Below are positions 21,001-23,197 of a stretch of 40,115 bases of DNA, one piece after another. The position numbers were made by a program, and so were the translations under genes. The DNA is taken from contig VBGP01000025.1 of assembly GCA_005880795.1 (NCBI GenBank), positions 1-40,115 on the forward strand, read 5' to 3'. Origin of the DNA: Chloroflexota bacterium (GTDB taxonomy: Bacteria > Chloroflexota > Dormibacteria > Dormibacterales > Dormibacteraceae). The notes below the pieces were generated by a model, which made no database searches, was not told the DNA's origin, and saw nothing but the letters and a program-made list of their open reading frames with translations. Each line of letters opens with the position of its first letter. The stretch's first letter is position 1.

Positions 21001-22706
21001 CTCGACGTCCAGGCCTGCGGATCGCCACCGAGGGCGGTGCCCGTAGCCATGCCAACGTTCGAGCCACCGTCAACGCTCCAGCTGACTGTTCCCCTCCCGT
21101 CGCCGGTTCGCGCGTCGAGCCTGAGAATGACGTTGCCGCCAACCGTCGAGCCACCCGGCATCACCTGCAGGACCGTCGGCTCGCTGCTGGGTGCGACCCA
21201 TGATGCTGCTGCCGTACCTAGTGGCGCCGCGGGAGTGGCGGCCGGATCGTCGCCGACCACCAAGTAGGTGTAGGTGACGCCCGCGTTGCCACCGAAGTCG
21301 AGGAAGGATGTGCCCGACGTCGATCCCACGAGTACGGGTTGTTGGCCCGGCTCGGAACGATAAATCCGGTACGCGCCGACGCCGGCGACGGCAGACCAGG
21401 TCAGCTGGACATGTCCGTCCTGTGCGATCGCCTGGACCTGTGTTGACGGTGCGGGAGGAGGCGGTTGTGCGGTCGTGGTTGTCGTTGTCGTCGTGGTGGC
21501 CGTAGTGGTCGTGGTCGAGTCGGTCTGAGTGGCGGTGGTTCCTGTTGCAGTCGTCGTGGTGGTTGCCGTAGTCGTAGTGGAGGTTGCCGTCGAAGCAGGT
21601 TGAGTGGCGGTGCCTTGAGTTGTCGTCGTGGTGGTTGTCGCCGACGCCGCGGGCACAGCTACCGAGACGGGGTCAGTGATGTAGCGAGCGTCTAGAGCTG
21701 GCTGGCCACTCACGCAGCCGCCCGCAGCAAGCCCGCTGCTTGGGCATGCATGCATTGACATAACGCGGTAGTAGCTGGTCGCCCCGGCCGCTGCCGCGTT
21801 GTCAGCGTAGGTAAGGGTCGTCGTCTGACCGATGTAGGAGTAGGTGCCTGCGACGGTGCTGGACCGATAAATGGCGTACGCAGTCGCATTCACGCCGGCC
21901 AACCACGACAGAGTTACACCAGTTCCCGTTGGCTGCGTCTGCAGGGAGTTCGGCGGGCCGTACGTTGGTGTAGGCGCAACTGCGGCCCGCGCAGAAGTTG
22001 TCGCACTCAGGCTTCGTAGCCGGCCGACGAGCTCATTGAGGCCGACCAGCTCGGCCATCTGAAGCCGTGCATCGCCCGTGTCGGGGTCGTAGCTGACCAC
22101 AACCATCTTGAGGCTCTTCGCCCAATCGCCAACTCGAATCGAATCAAGATGCCGCGGAATTCGCGCCGCAAAAATCCCCAGATATGGATCTACGAGCTGC
22201 AGCTGGATACGCGGAATGGCGACCTCGGCGATGCGGCCGCTGCCGTCCACGTTGCGCGCCCACCGGATAAAGCTAAGTTGGTTGTCGCGCAGGTACTGCA
22301 GCATCTGGTCGTGCGTGATGAGCTTCGGAAAGAAAACCTCGGCGGACTTCTCATCCACGACCGTGACCTGGATTCGCGGGAGCGCCAGCACGTAAGTCCC
22401 GAATGCCGGGAAGGCCGTGACGACGTCAGTACCGAGTTGGCTGCTGATCTCGGACGCACGGCCGTCTGAGAACGGACGGCTCATCTGAAGCGTCAGTTGT
22501 CCAGCTCCAGGACCTTCGCGGTACGCGACGATCGAGGCCGACTGCACGTTAGAGGTCGTTGTCGCAGCGGTAGGACCGCTGCTGACCTGCCCAAACGGAT
22601 TGGAATTCGGGAGAAACTGGCTGGCGGACTGGATCGCGATTGCGGCGGCCGCGAAAGCGGCCACGAACGAGACTTTGGACCCAATGACCCAGAGGACGGG
22701 CTTCAC
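1..22706 (-). CDS. Giant multidomain repeat protein (FnIII / RTX / Asp-box propeller), 3' end outside window
   Basis: This is one open frame of about 7,568 codons. The phase set by the GTG at 22706 still reads sensibly at base 3, and I read no stop between. The start is preceded by GGAGGA with a 6-nt gap. Approximate residues: hydrophobic leader 7-27; unrecognised domain 30-235; fibronectin III/Ig-like array 240-1400, broken by a Thr-rich stalk at 357-412; RTX-like block about 1655-1713; helical segment about 1740-1840; tandem NEVQ repeats about 2225-3060; Asp-box propeller-like domain about 3170-4090; further repeats and EF-hand-like loops (DxNxDGxI) near 2156, 4136, 4260, 6125 and 6580; RTX nonapeptides 6715-6842 and again toward the window edge. 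The domains point to an extracellular, calcium-stabilised surface or adhesion protein. No catalytic domain is recognised. The C-terminus, and so the anchoring or secretion signal, is not visible. Certain as a gene; function inferred. Confidence 0.93.
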   Translation of the reverse strand, partial: MKPVLWVIGSKVSFVAAFAAAAIAIQSASQFLPNSNPFGQVSSGPTAATTTSNVQSASIVAYREGPGAGQLTLQMSRPFSDGRASEISSQLGTDVVTAFPAFGTYVLALPRIQVTVVDEKSAEVFFPKLITHDQMLQYLRDNQLSFIRWARNVDGSGRIAEVAIPRIQLQLVDPYLGIFAARIPRHLDSIRVGDWAKSLKMVVVSYDPDTGDARLQMAELVGLNELVGRLRSLSATTSARAAVAPTPTYGPPNSLQTQPTGTGVTLSWLAGVNATAYAIYRSSTVAGTYSYIGQTTTLTYADNAAAAGATSYYRVMSMHACPSSGLAAGGCVSGQPALDARYITDPVSVAVPAASATTTTTTTQGTATQPASTATSTTTTATTTTTATGTTATQTDSTTTTTATTTTTTTTTAQPPPPAPSTQVQAIAQDGHVQLTWSAVAGVGAYRIYRSEPGQQPVLVGSTSGTSFLDFGGNAGVTYTYLVVGDDPAATPAAPLGTAAASWVAPSSEPTVLQVMPGGSTVGGNVILRLDARTGDGRGTVSWSVDGGSNVGMATGTALGGDPQAWTSSVAWDTTTVADGTYTLTATITDGAGHAARLTQTYRVNNAAAPAPTAFTAAGVSGAVALTWQQPSYGGASLYRLFRDQSTEPLVELNADARSYVDTTAGSGLHSYTLVLLARDGQQSNPVTARAAAAGGVVSRVVTIGALLPSGEPIAAGAIVAGRLLLQAAVTPTAGTTFDYSSNGNTWSVVPGHVDCDSGVCRLDWNAGQLAAGHYKLRAATADSVSPTFEVTVGSPPSTIAPAGVVAATAPGGVALHWQPAVTSSRTVYSVWRQGSPEWQLLGRTSDNDFIDTAVVEGATSTYRIDTEDADGSGGAPSQPTSAATQLAQAPAGIIGHTLARPDGLGAHSSRAGVTLTWAASAGATTYVVERGLSAAGPFADVGTAASARYVDRGGTVGGQFFYRVVARAGSASSEPSATVSATYAPAAPVSAPATFVVAAGPPPAFQHDVVLTSGPAAVSAPSLVSVSALLAVSGSSTAIIGSAKIEVQGVTGGWQQLALLPASATASGWSALGRLITSALPAGDYSVRAVGLAPNGSILETTASAPIHVVHSAVAPASVAAQVLGDTVSVSWSAPMSDLPLTFSVYRSETGATGYALAGSGLTSTTFADAYLPGGANVSYVVTATDPVGNESAFSASAHVSTPAVWNLQAPSVSLLPLLGTGSNTIVAASAASSSGIASVLFAYAPIGSGAWLNLPLALPLPSSAGAGPSLIQPPGATWAARWDTNNLTGVFAVKATATSSAGVASAQVLNVTFGDAAPRGPPGITLTATPIAGGVRLTWPSAGVTYQVRRSTVGLTGPFNLIGSTASAAYEDLGLVPGASYSYQLSTPAGAASGVVSAIPPAESESLAMVTAGGGGTATSADGTASVSFAPGSVSSPVSVSVSHSTAGVPLNLQAVSPVFELNAVDASTGARVDTFAAEPTVTVHYDPSALRAPSLYYLDSVNGATAIPAAIDPVAHTLTAALPHFSTYVVALNDPTAPQAGNYTLSYSSLVMSLSGPGCPSDPGCSTTLTADTDAATVTLATAHDLTIGDLTTYNGNLTINGSGVETVEVGRDFDLRVAGSTAAGSLTISSAMPVIALSGIKLIKLTNTGTGDHMLDASGFGGDTWLVAGPANDTLLGGTGANRYKFSEGNGTDTVTGTGTGIDTLDLTQLISAQLTVTADKKTITEVSGANTRTISQTAKIAQRVDVSFSGLTSPVAQLLDQISTFATQLKDNIGELSNVLPLLDAGKVGAGLNALVGFADKVKAVAGDLKASLGALSTLSAALDALQNHFTASAGNPFTLTFDTSYRRSAASGGDLEALIDVTLNETTLANITGIKPNLGQLGQQLGIQIDPGISFGLTATVKGHLDVGVVADSVNSGTPLVFVASDDPLSPAFTLKVSADTPDLGNMSIGVSLLEATFRTGSTIHVGGTLTLSLKDLGTKRITVSDLTSNTLSSLVDVVDAGSSTTPDVNVDLTVDVNAGISVIHSVGQAGVKLATASFKVKVPKLFGGSGGAAQPTIDFKADATPLTSAFSVFDNFSKAGPNEILGMLGQVAQLFSSIAQSSALAGVKIPFTDMTLGDAINYATVFKHQILDPLFKSGDATKPDANGDGKVDLHDLNFNGIQSLLNRLENAVGLPDNTLTATFNDTTNELKFNFTLDPWLGLFTSVKVITGPRAVVTTIVNGGSAKNEVQELAINATGGVFKLSFKGQSTGLLCAGTVGPVCTGGAITAADLAKELAKLSTIGSTGSTPNVSVALDGPTGIYTITFDKAPFAGTNVDEIGVDLGVLGLANLGLYNKDSARETIIVPASSSTYWLAYPDATNKLDLSDQLQPDASTSDTTRATNMQTVLSGLSPIGSGKVTVAAHSSTGGPTTYAVTLTNPTADGLKPDSIVAAGGLDLKFGASLGTLAGIQTSGSVVPLLGLFAHASFGINLNDPKQSVQTTPGSFNAGPRVDVITTQEGGKAVSARTVQHGDGSAVPTLSTVQVLTVRAKSGTYTLKTNSGSAATLNVTDGDPALTSAIEGLGGIGAGKVTVTHTVQPEGTAYWITFDSSLNDVDPLTTDGTNLVARDEVQQVSVWNSNSGTYTLKDGTTVASACTTATHTPGTATIPFDNGDLSQLNCLAGGDAVHSSSTLSADGLSRTFTLTFSGTSVTGKNVDAIVADASSLKGALQNGQLLGDVHFGATLYNSPASAVLVTQDAAASASVSTVGQGGQFTNVEQTTAGVAGVPGVNAVQVVTVRAGGGTFTLSYQGHPTQAIPYNASATDVQRALAAMATVGSTTGTSNFAVDESVTPDGTLYTVTFVNTLAGAPVDLLTISDAGLSARNEVQKITVHGAVSGTFKVHLNYAGQDTSTTINVGAPAQTLPCPAAGATPDVECSLAALANIGAGNVAVLQSGESYLVMFIGGLAGRDIASLTISGPDQSLTAQNELQTLQLLNATEGSFTLSATFGGKTQKTVDIPYGSAASVVKTALGNVLAGLGLAGGANDLNISLSGTTYTIEFIGGGAGGLAGKHIEPLSTDIGKLRNTNPLGSVNVIQPACQTTGWTGSCGTAPSPKPAAFSSPLDLVQQLQDNINVALVNAGLTPGFMSTGSVSVGGSFTAGAVPFGAPDFIPQGNHIHNGETGDLSCMAPPVSTTKECDNPVVGAVSAVVVHPNTSDVVWIGTVNGGVWRADKAWTGGIGLTTWTPLLDLGPSMSISALALDPTVALAGSSFDKAVVVAGIGDISSFGGRGGPLNGIIRSTDGGQTWDQLGLNDLSGLTVSGVAPRGNVIVVAAKGGAGGGIWRSTDTGKTFTHISGDTRLYGLPAGDAFDMVSDPSNVNVLYAALVGGTFQSQDLGATWQQIDGASTTTTAAIASGAMVNAITVAPVPYAIPGGIQVFLANGAALQTFVTAGLTAQGAVSINVTPQGANAAYPANTSQVSWYVFQPYLTGGPVDATHNAGGAVNIKLSVHHPAGGANILYAVVANNLTGCQDPNSCQLATIFRYNVATATWQTLARPGSCEGTVAGATNPAGLCPGAGVFVGLNPGTQAATNLTIAADPNDSTRVYVGGDRQPLTGPDGVERTADDAWPNSTAGSTAYFGRIFRCNATTNQCAAMTGTNAPNPATNGGGAPHADSRAMTFDHDHHLIETDDGGIYELCQAQAQQCFVPVTNGPYWVSLNGGHRSPRLQVTESPICAYDSVANIIVCANQDTGAIEQAFPNDSQWLSLLQGDGALAGVDETGANSVRYVSSQTLANMLRISCDNANVCQPTSTQANPLGCAAYGNSGCGNPLAGTRVKLLDDAGALDPWNGLDIRTVDPSLLGTHAIFNVAFATNAVVGGQLLLGTRNRIFESTDQGDHVRPIMLPGAGGLVTALAYGGMEGGATKGDVVYVGSESGVAVRIAGGGVYGALAASASYTGGAPVAIILDPSNWKTAYVMDGKQVFKTVDAGGLVPCPVAGCQDWTNITGNLLTLGDQTLISMAFVPDPNSSNYALLTGTDVGIFATLSTTLGTWAPFGTTLPHTYAYSLSYSNHHTRDTLVVGTLGRGEWKLDNASQAIFGLSHLWGAAPADQAFEIDIPVAQAPQGTVKLDEPQGQFTVAIDINKDGQIEGSEITAPLDLTSSGKDVEDALKALPAIAANLTNWTIAVAKADTTFTFTVAGPNAVTSGQLHVNLVVSGVVPRTTIAPQKAVSTSSSALLTAANGSQQVFTLPPSSAPFFIGLGYDANADGFVDSNEYAYTSLVPAGALGGALQNALNGLSTISGIVGANAAAVRNGDTFTVTFNGLPNLIAPLLVLNSETRISQGIAKPGGFVAALQANANAALKAAGQTLTITASLVSSDIGSSPGCANALPPTCDANGDVPSDPPATDRGRIKISVQGQTGQSLTLKFVSLIQPEADAARFVLNTPPVEDTFDVSQPAVQVNHRLDINLRWKDSAFQELGLNSSPTAFDFTKDPSNTQNYGANPVNPPQPITTDEVVFTVFINGHEIPVEVASSSVFGRLDQPSPADPTHNLIDALQKAINDAIAKYGEGKVKADDVIACRINPDVPATDTRYCKGLGNTINLISNQATGHSVNSIAVDVPWLIDSTSTYPGNINGAITELGWKPGHSETHSKKAGTFFLENVNLTGRVEVYVPDALATANLSFLKVKVEGNGTLPGGANQSGGDVDTRLINLALNVSLKNPRGTAVSTDPTSTTGTHGHTQTVTVPAGFEFALAYPTADGGRWTDQMKADAAGTDVKAALNTLMVGFTNTTTAPQVTSVTKAVTGPGTDCATQSAGTSCVYTITWNSAITGDIEQLSARTAGDGSDGRLYLGILGAALGNGKFIYRAQDAGPNKGSDDVPATGIISGQLVGGLGFEGSVEPDGHLKQLTDLLGITGDASAYLKVNATSPDWFTKPAFHLCSSDATEPCIHVDFEGPDFSAIANRFKHLDFGTIIQALQLIISFLQSVDGPSGTGIAKVLDTKLPLINRSFSEILDLAKSAADKINEIIQNPAASVQELNNALVKVLQLSPPNVSITSTNPATNLTQTLTIGNVIGGSYQLTFDKQTTTPIAFNCVTSTGGSITSCGAPGNDSTKPAGLGVSTSTTSGTLKPGTYYYEVTAVKSTGETVASTEVSATLTAAGTIQLNWTAVSGSGVTYNVYRGTRHGKERVVFAAATNSFTDDGNQTPTNNAGSPPKSIQSALEALKNIGKGNVTVTGPTCDTANPPNCSYTITFPSTFNNGAVTPIVADTSLLTSHDVLSLDMNTGILYFKLDLPFNAQVSQPFALDLSQLKNLLPPALQPIFSAVNSLVSISATGNLAASASATLQIRLGLDLAGPVLITTVRPGVAEDTSIPGSGTSARQTVLVKAQAGTFTLSLDNHPTTDLAVGIGDSDLIAKLNAAIAGITTTSGTTPTVDVHHTTVNGGLYTLYTIDFQGGLLKQPVDDLSANTSKLIGGSRSFFLQTGANGTQILASASASASNINFSAKLGPFGLFVNGGSAAIGGDIRVGLDDITGDGRLVLVGYDGSGVTSDLGNILNFLAINTPVAVFERQAGDSTKDEVQAVTPLGSGGKFKLQFTDGAAQVTTADIDFNAPAFDPANTNSNTVLAKLRAALTTAGKPTSDVKSVLQFGNTYLITFAGAIGGGLSFVTPSGITGVAGAITFKGTANNAGCVSPPEVACLDLPIFVGTQSSQVPIDFQDGNSGAGGMSISTTNTTSGAIVTATIDVRAKSGFYTLELLDTNGTSQTTANLQWNADPSTGSGNLKGALNTTIAQLFPTAACLPTCATTVTQSGTKYTVTFDSRVAIGKLKFHDGDLDRDNHLRADLNVQMAALLNGDFANAFTYNFDLPGWDHFTFEIPSIFALLSDPASLVDGLDKVLQTIQEAFQGQIFGIKLPFIGDALSSANGVAKDIESFRVNVLQKLSATIRNNNLDLDHLTQFLQKAIFDGLAGLHLLQQVAPDGSLLGAVQTLTDPAKLTAEIMNAVPLRFLDANRNPTSIFTAKAAEFDLILHKSYTWQPDQPIHFDVGIPALGIEGDLQPRFSADFDMHFGFGISVDKGFYFVTSTPTVHTISLSLMATFSTGADCKTTVSPARVNGKLLFLALHLSDGLDLNGDGKVTASCTGSTPKLIVTPQTEELTKLYFSGSLDIVDPGTGTDKDGMLTIPELLSSSPLTVFQAAMQGGAMLRANATVDFSTLGANFANILPSISLKVMIDFPFSWKPGSTLNIGAPQIVLGDLTLDLGSFISSFAKPIFDKINDILKPLDWLIGPKGFLNMRIPLLSDLAGHTITGKDLIVLFDPEDGPKVIAFLNFVDQLYYLSGLIKKAASEGKVGLNFGDVVLFENSAQRCANATATACTPDLKKIAWVDHKIDFTSLLGGGVSDVRQLADFSNVQLPSNVSDMIPTFDGAIGSATSEFTSAVKGKTSIQFKLLDIQTILHLVMGQPADFVIIQLPQFSFNFFYRQEFPIIGPLVGTFAGGIGATITLAFGYDSLGLMEFLKSHNAIQLLDGFFIDALDPATGKLVPQATLHAEIAVGAALDLGLIEAGVEGGIAADIQFFLDDLNKDGKIRLSEIEANLIANHFNPIAVFDISGVLTFFLRAYVTINLLFTSFTETFEFARIKLLDFTITFVRPSILATQSGGVLTLAIGPNAKNRLQGNLSGDIDQTIHVKGSGSGDVKVWSDQFNVPESAAQDFTGVTSVVATGGAGNDTIDFKGLSDSTVSVLVHGGGGNDTIDGPTQSACDSKTAVCAQVFGDAGNDSLTSRSGQIDMLDGGDGNDLLTGSTNAANTSILRGGAGDDTINGGPGGETIDPGPGNDHINGGGGADDYVGLKSASVVVITTTDLTGKGVLDLTGRAENITFTAADDKLLAGWGPQDPTAHTFMNGPNAVVNDYAHMIEVLHLGAIGTVLGGSGADTYNIYQTGTGFTTVLDGQGGRDTYDFHNFGHGSSIAAKVIDTGKKWDTGNKIVVDGSPLDDTIVANTLPCGSTCIPVNGTATAADLTTLTDSSQSWTSGQWVGRVVSSVNIYGAFTSLTITGNTGTVLTGSGGWSNGTPPGTSAYQIEGEKGQVCSPDCSAPQQIVTYVTPAPDDNAVQLQINGNAGNDAITVAGTIPAVPVQIDGGAGNDVINVGGGQLSGIEGISQPGLNAPLGVGPVVVAGGSGINTLIVDDSSDTVARTGFLTAFLETRTTAPKGVEVGVVSGLGSRLYPDAATFAASGAAGDDRIEFEAIQAVNVKLGQGGNVFSIGGDSLLGTGAGKLPAVRQEHVLRFIHTPTAMVSVSGGNGGDTLRVLSTNAVSRQTLNDTNGMLRVSEVVAGVPNTTGEVQHLDITGGATDTSDTFALRFGTDSTGPLKFNLTPADLQTALSNLPSLQGISSAVAVAPGAGGGFDIAFDKSLGHAALLVASMTTQLVSVQATTTNGETQHLSIPNITSNGTDWIGYFTLKYHYQETSALPFSIDAGTLATALQDAFTLVGARSNISATGSAGQFDINFDASLGTVSTIVPEIVPLVLAGGTGADKLRVQSLFEDTFWKGGGGADDAQLNLNALTLAPFNPT
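2182..2562 (-). other. C-terminal-side RTX nonapeptide block of the giant protein
   Basis: Eight GGxGxDxUx-like nonapeptides occur in order: GGAGNDTID, GGGGNDTID, GDAGNDSLT, GGDGNDLLT, GGAGDDTIN, GGPGGETID, PGPGNDHIN, GGGGADDYV. In RTX proteins these bind calcium and fold into a beta roll outside the cell. Further single motifs follow toward the C-terminus (GNAGNDAIT and GGAGNDVIN at about 1390-1260, GGTGADKLR and GGGGADDAQ in the last 170 bases), so the RTX region is dispersed rather than one compact block. Confidence 0.88.
10440..13200 (-). other. Asp-box (BNR) beta-propeller-like domain in the giant protein
   Basis: Residues about 3170-4090 contain Asp-box motifs S/T-x-D-x-G-x-T-W/F: RSTDGGQTW near 12830, RSTDTGKTF near 12700, QSQDLGATW near 12560, and a weaker ESTDQGDH near 11060. 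Between them are recurring hydrophobic 'A-L-x-x-D-P-x-N-x-N-x-x-Y' blades such as VVHPNTSDVVWIG and VSDPSNVNVLYA. This is the sequence signature of sialidase/VPS10/YCF48-like propellers. The sialidase catalytic Arg triad is not evident, so a binding rather than catalytic role is more likely. Confidence 0.7.
13520..16030 (-). repeat. Tandem ~95-residue NEVQ beta repeats in the giant protein
   Basis: Five or six successive units begin N/D-E-V-Q-x-V/L-x-V and continue with G-x-F-x-L-x-F-x-G, an A-x-x-V-x-x-A-L helix, I-G-x-G-N-V, then Y-x-V-x-F and L-A-G-x-x-V. Unit starts are near 16022, 15130, 14865, 14385, 14098 and 13785. The units are diverged at the protein level, so the array is old. More scattered copies occur near 6030, 690 and 420. 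I cannot name the family with certainty. Confidence 0.75.
17569..17745 (-). other. N-proximal RTX/haemolysin-type calcium-binding block
   Basis: A run of degenerate RTX motifs (GFGGDTW, GPANDTLLGG, GGTGANRYKF, EGNGTDTV) ends in GIDTLDLTQ. This resembles the haemolysin-type repeat unit that closes with a hydrophobic D-x-L-D-L strand. In the family these Gly/Asp turns bind calcium in a parallel beta roll. Its place near the first quarter of the protein, far from the C-terminal RTX region, is unusual. Confidence 0.75.
18500..22000 (-). other. Fibronectin type III / Ig-like domain array of the giant protein
   Basis: About seven 80-100-residue modules repeat the FnIII pattern: G-V-x-L-T/S-W on strand B, Y-x-I/V-Y/W-R-S on strand C, then F-x-D and a Y-x-Y/V-x-V strand near the end. 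Clear copies lie near 21985-21680, 21455-21215, 20885-20640, 20330-20060, 20000-19760, 19350-19110 and 18750-18530. Ig-like modules sit between them, for example 21190-20900. Such arrays serve as extended extracellular spacers in bacterial surface proteins and secreted hydrolases. A lone additional FnIII-like module is seen at about 7330-7120. Confidence 0.8.
21471..21638 (-). repeat. Threonine-rich stalk (about 39 Thr in 56 residues)
   Basis: Residues 357-412 are nearly all Thr with scattered Ala, Gln and Ser, and are followed by a short Pro run. All four ACN codons are used, so this is a selected protein-level composition rather than a recent microsatellite expansion. It separates the first FnIII module from the rest of the array. 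Such linkers are flexible and often O-glycosylated in exported bacterial proteins; glycosylation here is inference. Confidence 0.85.
22626..22688 (-). other. N-terminal signal peptide or signal anchor of the giant protein
   Basis: Residues about 7-27 form a hydrophobic Ala/Val/Phe/Ile-rich stretch after a short basic N-terminus (M-K-P near the start, K11), followed by a polar Ser/Asn/Gln region. This is typical of Sec export. No clear lipobox is seen. Whether it is cleaved or stays as an anchor cannot be decided from sequence. Confidence 0.65.
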
Positions 22707-22712
22707 TGTGCG

Positions 22713-22718
22713 TCCTCC
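22713..22718 (-). promoter_or_regulatory. Shine-Dalgarno GGAGGA deciding the GTG start of the giant gene
   Basis: On the minus strand GGAGGA is followed by six bases and then GTG at 22706. No comparably supported start codon was seen nearby, and the hydrophobic leader begins directly after this GTG. Confidence 0.8.
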
Positions 22719-22863
22719 GGCGCGGGTTGGGTCGATCTGGCGGGGATCACTTTTACGAGCTCACGCCGGCGCTCGGCGTCCGCGACAAGACAAATGTCCT
22801 TCCTTCGTCTAGAAGCCAGTGACTTGACCACGCCGTACTCCCATCCGACGGGTCGAGGAGGGA

Positions 22864-22892
22864 ATTCTCATCGCGCCTTAAGGCACTGTCAA
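22864..22892 (-). promoter_or_regulatory. Candidate promoter of the giant gene
   Basis: A perfect TTGACA -35 box (22887-22892 on the minus strand) is followed by a 17-bp spacer and GAGAAT (22864-22869; four of six matches to TATAAT). The predicted start near 22857 gives a leader of about 150 nt before the GTG. Boxes are seen directly; activity is inferred. Confidence 0.5.
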
Positions 22893-23157
22893 GTGGAAAG
22901 TTTTCGATTGCGCTTTGTGTGCAGTTATGAAGTCGGCGGATTCACTCGATCATCGCAACAACTTGCCTCTTGAGAGGTCGCCGGGAGTAGTGGTTCGAGA
23001 GCTTCGGCGGCGCGCACCAGCGTCGCTCGCTTGAGCCATGAAGTCTGCATGGCGCCGGGCCAAACTCGGTCGATAGATCCAAGGCCGAGTCGCCGCATCC
23101 CGAGACGGACGTGATCGGACTCGCGACCGACCCCGCTCGAGCTGGGGAACATCTCCA

Positions 23158-23188
23158 TTGACCGCGCTGGGCCATCGCTGTCTACTTA
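23158..23188 (+). promoter_or_regulatory. Candidate promoter for a leaderless repressor mRNA
   Basis: TTGACC at 23158-23163 and TACTTA at 23183-23188 are separated by 19 bp. Transcription would begin at about 23195-23198, at or just before the ATG, and there is no Shine-Dalgarno sequence. This fits leaderless translation, which is common in some high-GC phyla. The -10 match and spacing are weak. Confidence 0.35.
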
Positions 23189-23197
23189 TGCACGCCG

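Larger units (their letters stand above)
22707..23197. other. Divergent intergenic control region (491 bp)
   Basis: No gene is supported here. It contains the giant gene's leader, with a small hairpin ACGCCG-GCGCT-CGGCGT at 22763-22779, its candidate promoter, a pseudo-palindrome at 22894-22907, and the candidate lacI-type promoter near 23158-23188. Possible frames between 22925 and 23175 have no ribosome binding site or recognisable protein content. No RNA gene was recognised. Confidence 0.6.

Noticed and set aside
21471-21638. GTC/GTG-rich plus-strand run as a DNA tandem repeat or CRISPR-like array
   Set aside because: It has no fixed repeat-spacer unit; mixed Thr codons on the minus strand explain it as a protein linker.
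22707-22857. Riboswitch in the giant gene leader
   Set aside because: No conserved core of a known class could be recognised; only one small hairpin is seen.
22925-23175. Short frames in the divergent intergenic region
   Set aside because: No ribosome binding site, no recognisable sequence and overlapping alternatives in several frames.
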